Part shown: positions 14,935-16,685 of the stretch, one piece after another
How the letters are laid out: each line of letters begins with the position of its first letter
How positions within the stretch are numbered: position 1 is the first letter of the stretch
Source of the DNA: Bacillota bacterium
GTDB taxonomy: Bacteria; Bacillota; Clostridia; Tissierellales; Peptoniphilaceae
Assembly: GCA_023418835.1 (NCBI GenBank)
Contig: JAEZYW010000048.1
Coordinates: 1-16,685, forward strand
Reading direction: 5' to 3'
Length of the DNA: 16,685 bases
The notes under the pieces: generated by a model
Seen by the model: the letters and a program-made list of their open reading frames with translations, nothing else
What the model was told of the DNA's origin: nothing
Databases searched by the model: none
Translations under genes and position numbers: made by a program

Positions 14935-16617
14935 ATGAAAAAAGTGAGACAGATTGGTATCTTATTGTTAGTTATGTTTTTGCTTGTAGCTTGCGGTAAA
15001 AATGCTGAAACTACAACTAAAACAGAGACAAGTACTCAACCCCAAGGCGAAGTTTCTCAGGGAGAATTAGTGCCATCTTTGACAATTCTTAGTTCATTGC
15101 CAGAAGCAAATATGGTGAACTACGAAATGGCAAACGAAGTGGCAGAGGAACTAAAAGCCCTTGGAGTAGAAGTCAACGCTCAACCTACAGATTTCGCAGT
15201 TATTATTGACACAATTTACGGTGAAGATAACGACTTCGATATGTACACCATAGGATGGTCAGGAAGAATTGAAAGACTAGACCCTGATATGTTTATTCAC
15301 TCTATAAATCACTCTGAAAACGCAGAGCCAGGCGGAAATAACACAGATAGATACAAAAACAAAGAATTTGACAAAATCGCAGACGCACAAAGACAAGAGA
15401 TGGATCCAGAAAAACGTAAAGAATTAGTTTTCGAAGCCCAAAAAATATTGGCAGAAGACGTTCCGAGAGTAACATTGTATTCTAGATCCAACGTTCAAGC
15501 TTATGACAAAGAAAAATTCGATAACGTTATAAGCATCCCTGGAGAAGGTCTATTTAACGAATGGACTCCAATCCAAATCGAACCTTTAACTGAAGATAAG
15601 GTTTTAAAAGTTGCTAGTAACATCAACTTAGATACTTTAAATCCAATGGGTGCAAAAACCGTATACGAATGGAGAAATTTGAGATTAATTTACGACAAGT
15701 TAATAAGAATGAGCCCTGATATCGAACCAACTCCAGCAACTGCTGAGTCTTGGGAAGTTATAGACGATACGACAATTAACGTAGTAATAAAACAAGGACT
15801 TACTTTCCACGACGGAGAGCCTGTTACTGTAGAAGATATTAAATACACTTTCGATGTATTTATAGAAAATAACGTGGAATACTTTATGTCTTTCCTAGAG
15901 CCAATTGAATCTGTAGAAATAATTGACGAAAATACAGTTCAATTTAAATTGAAATATCCTACAGCTTCATTTATTACAAATACCCTAACTCAAATCCCAA
16001 TACTTCCAAAACACATTTGGGAAGCTAAGGCAGATCCTAAAAACGATACAAACGAAAATCCAATTGGATCAGGACCTTTCAAATTTGTTCAGTTTAGACC
16101 GGGAGAAGAATTAGTTGCAGAACGTTTTGACGAACACTATAACCCTGCAAAAATTGAAGGATATATTTTTAGAATATTTGGTTCACCAGAAGGTGTAATT
16201 ACAGCACTAGAATTAAAAGAAATTGATATGCTATCTTACGATTTAGTTCCAGCTCACATCGAGATGATAGAAACTAACGAAGGTGGAAAATTTGACCATC
16301 TAGAGCTTACTAGCGTAGAGGACATTGGATTTTTCTATCTAGGATTTAACATCGACAGACCGCCATTTAATAACAAGGACTTTAGAATTGCAGTAGCACA
16401 TCTAGTTGACTACGATTTAGCAGTAGACGTTCACTTAAATGGACACGGTACTAGAGGGGGCGGAGGCCTTGTAATAAACGAAGCCAACACTTACTGGCAC
16501 AACCCAGAAGTTCCAATTTACAACGAATACAATCCTGAAAGAGCTAGAGAAATTTTGGAAGAGGCAGGCTTCACTTGGGACGACCAAGGTAGACTACACA
16601 TCCCAGCTGAAAATTAA
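14935..16617 (+). CDS. Peptide/nickel-type ABC substrate-binding lipoprotein, circularly permuted SBP_bac_5
   Basis: This is a predicted extracellular lipoprotein that captures peptides (or nickel/opine-like ligands) for an ABC importer. The 560 residues start at the ATG at 14935 (AGGAGGG six bases upstream). The signal peptide ends in lipobox LVAC with Cys20, followed by a Thr/Glu/Gln-rich linker to about 42. Residues about 45-216 match the canonical C-terminal third of the SBP_bac_5 fold: LTILSS, GVEVNAQPTDF (to F87), NDFDMYTIGWSG (to 110), and EAQKILAEDVPRVTLYSRS (starting at 167). Residues about 222-560 match the canonical N-terminal two thirds: VLKVASNINLDTLNPM (223-238), ATAESWEV, FHDGEPVTVEDIKYTF (from 291), GSGPFKF, and finally NPERAREILEEAGF (533-546), after which the canonical chain would continue into the LTILSS-type strand. 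The order is therefore swapped within one continuous frame. Lipobox, promoter and downstream ribosome site suggest a working gene. Ligand unknown. Confidence 0.88.
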   Translation: MKKVRQIGILLLVMFLLVACGKNAETTTKTETSTQPQGEVSQGELVPSLTILSSLPEANMVNYEMANEVAEELKALGVEVNAQPTDFAVIIDTIYGEDNDFDMYTIGWSGRIERLDPDMFIHSINHSENAEPGGNNTDRYKNKEFDKIADAQRQEMDPEKRKELVFEAQKILAEDVPRVTLYSRSNVQAYDKEKFDNVISIPGEGLFNEWTPIQIEPLTEDKVLKVASNINLDTLNPMGAKTVYEWRNLRLIYDKLIRMSPDIEPTPATAESWEVIDDTTINVVIKQGLTFHDGEPVTVEDIKYTFDVFIENNVEYFMSFLEPIESVEIIDENTVQFKLKYPTASFITNTLTQIPILPKHIWEAKADPKNDTNENPIGSGPFKFVQFRPGEELVAERFDEHYNPAKIEGYIFRIFGSPEGVITALELKEIDMLSYDLVPAHIEMIETNEGGKFDHLELTSVEDIGFFYLGFNIDRPPFNNKDFRIAVAHLVDYDLAVDVHLNGHGTRGGGGLVINEANTYWHNPEVPIYNEYNPERAREILEEAGFTWDDQGRLHIPAEN

Positions 16618-16628
16618 AGAAAAAACCG

Positions 16629-16659
16629 AAGTATTACCGGAGACTCTCCGGTAATACTT
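16629..16659 (+). other. Intercistronic hairpin after the lipoprotein gene
   Basis: A perfect 13-bp stem (AAGTATTACCGGA / TCCGGTAATACTT, 5-nt loop) starts 11 bases after the stop. It is followed by ATATATAG, not a T-tract, so it is better read as a 3'-protecting or attenuating element between co-transcribed genes. This is typical after binding-protein genes that are expressed more than the permease genes behind them. Confidence 0.7.
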
Positions 16660-16673
16660 ATATATAGACACAA

Positions 16674-16685
16674 AGAGAGGAATTT
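16674..16685 (+). promoter_or_regulatory. Ribosome site for a gene starting just past the right edge
   Basis: AGAGAGG followed by AATTT at the window end has the position and sequence of a ribosome site, so a start codon is expected within a few bases beyond 16685. A permease subunit of the same ABC importer is the natural guess, but nothing of it is visible. Confidence 0.5.

Noticed and set aside
1..16685. CRISPR arrays, tRNA or rRNA genes, insertion sequences, attachment sites
   Set aside because: No regularly spaced repeats, cloverleaf-like sequences, transposase motifs or flanking duplications were seen on either strand.

Overview
The window is AT-rich chromosomal DNA from a low-GC Gram-positive anaerobe. 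Strong AGGAGG-type ribosome sites, two TTG starts, intrinsic terminators with T-tracts, a lipoprotein signal peptide and the gene set (aspartase, short malic enzyme, CBS-type pyrophosphatase, MBL-rhodanese protein, PreP-like M16C protease) fit an amino-acid-fermenting member of the Firmicutes. The Tissierellia/Peptoniphilaceae group is my best guess, with low confidence at genus level. All twelve reading frames end in TAA. I found no phage, transposon, CRISPR, rRNA or tRNA, and no gene-free gap longer than 300 bases.

Layout. 1-1697 (+) is the C-terminal part of an M16C/PreP-like metalloprotease whose start lies off the left edge. 1793-5950 (-) holds a malic enzyme with its own promoter and terminator, preceded by an aspartase followed by an MBL-fold protein with two rhodanese domains. 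6064-6822 (-) is an MgtC/SapB-family membrane protein cut by an in-frame TGA at a normally conserved Arg. 6963-9799 (-) is a translationally coupled pair: a plant/EgtA-type glutamate-cysteine ligase and a glutathionylspermidine-synthase-like ATP-grasp ligase. It looks like a two-step low-molecular-weight thiol pathway with an unassigned second substrate. 10059-11525 (+) is a DUF2089 zinc-ribbon/HTH regulator plus a DUF4097 beta-repeat protein, which share a SHOCT-like helical module. 11620-12882 (+) is an AI-2E family membrane protein. 13019-14674 (-) is a family II Mn-dependent pyrophosphatase with CBS and DRTGG regulatory domains. 14935-16617 (+) is a peptide/nickel-type ABC substrate-binding lipoprotein, with a hairpin and then a ribosome site for a following gene just off the right edge.

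The most unusual item is the substrate-binding lipoprotein. Its SBP_bac_5 domain is circularly permuted: the canonical C-terminal third follows the lipobox and the canonical N-terminal two thirds come after it, ending where the canonical chain would cross into the C-terminal part. Other points worth a look are the TGA inside mgtC, the gshA/ATP-grasp pair, a GC-rich imperfect palindrome of about 90 nt between the convergent AI-2E and pyrophosphatase genes, and a leader with a possible pseudoknot before the lipoprotein gene.

Together the central genes suggest amino acid and C4-acid metabolism (aspartate to fumarate; malate to pyruvate), thiol and sulfur handling (gamma-glutamylcysteine synthesis, MBL-rhodanese), envelope-stress-like sensing (DUF2089/DUF4097) and peptide uptake.
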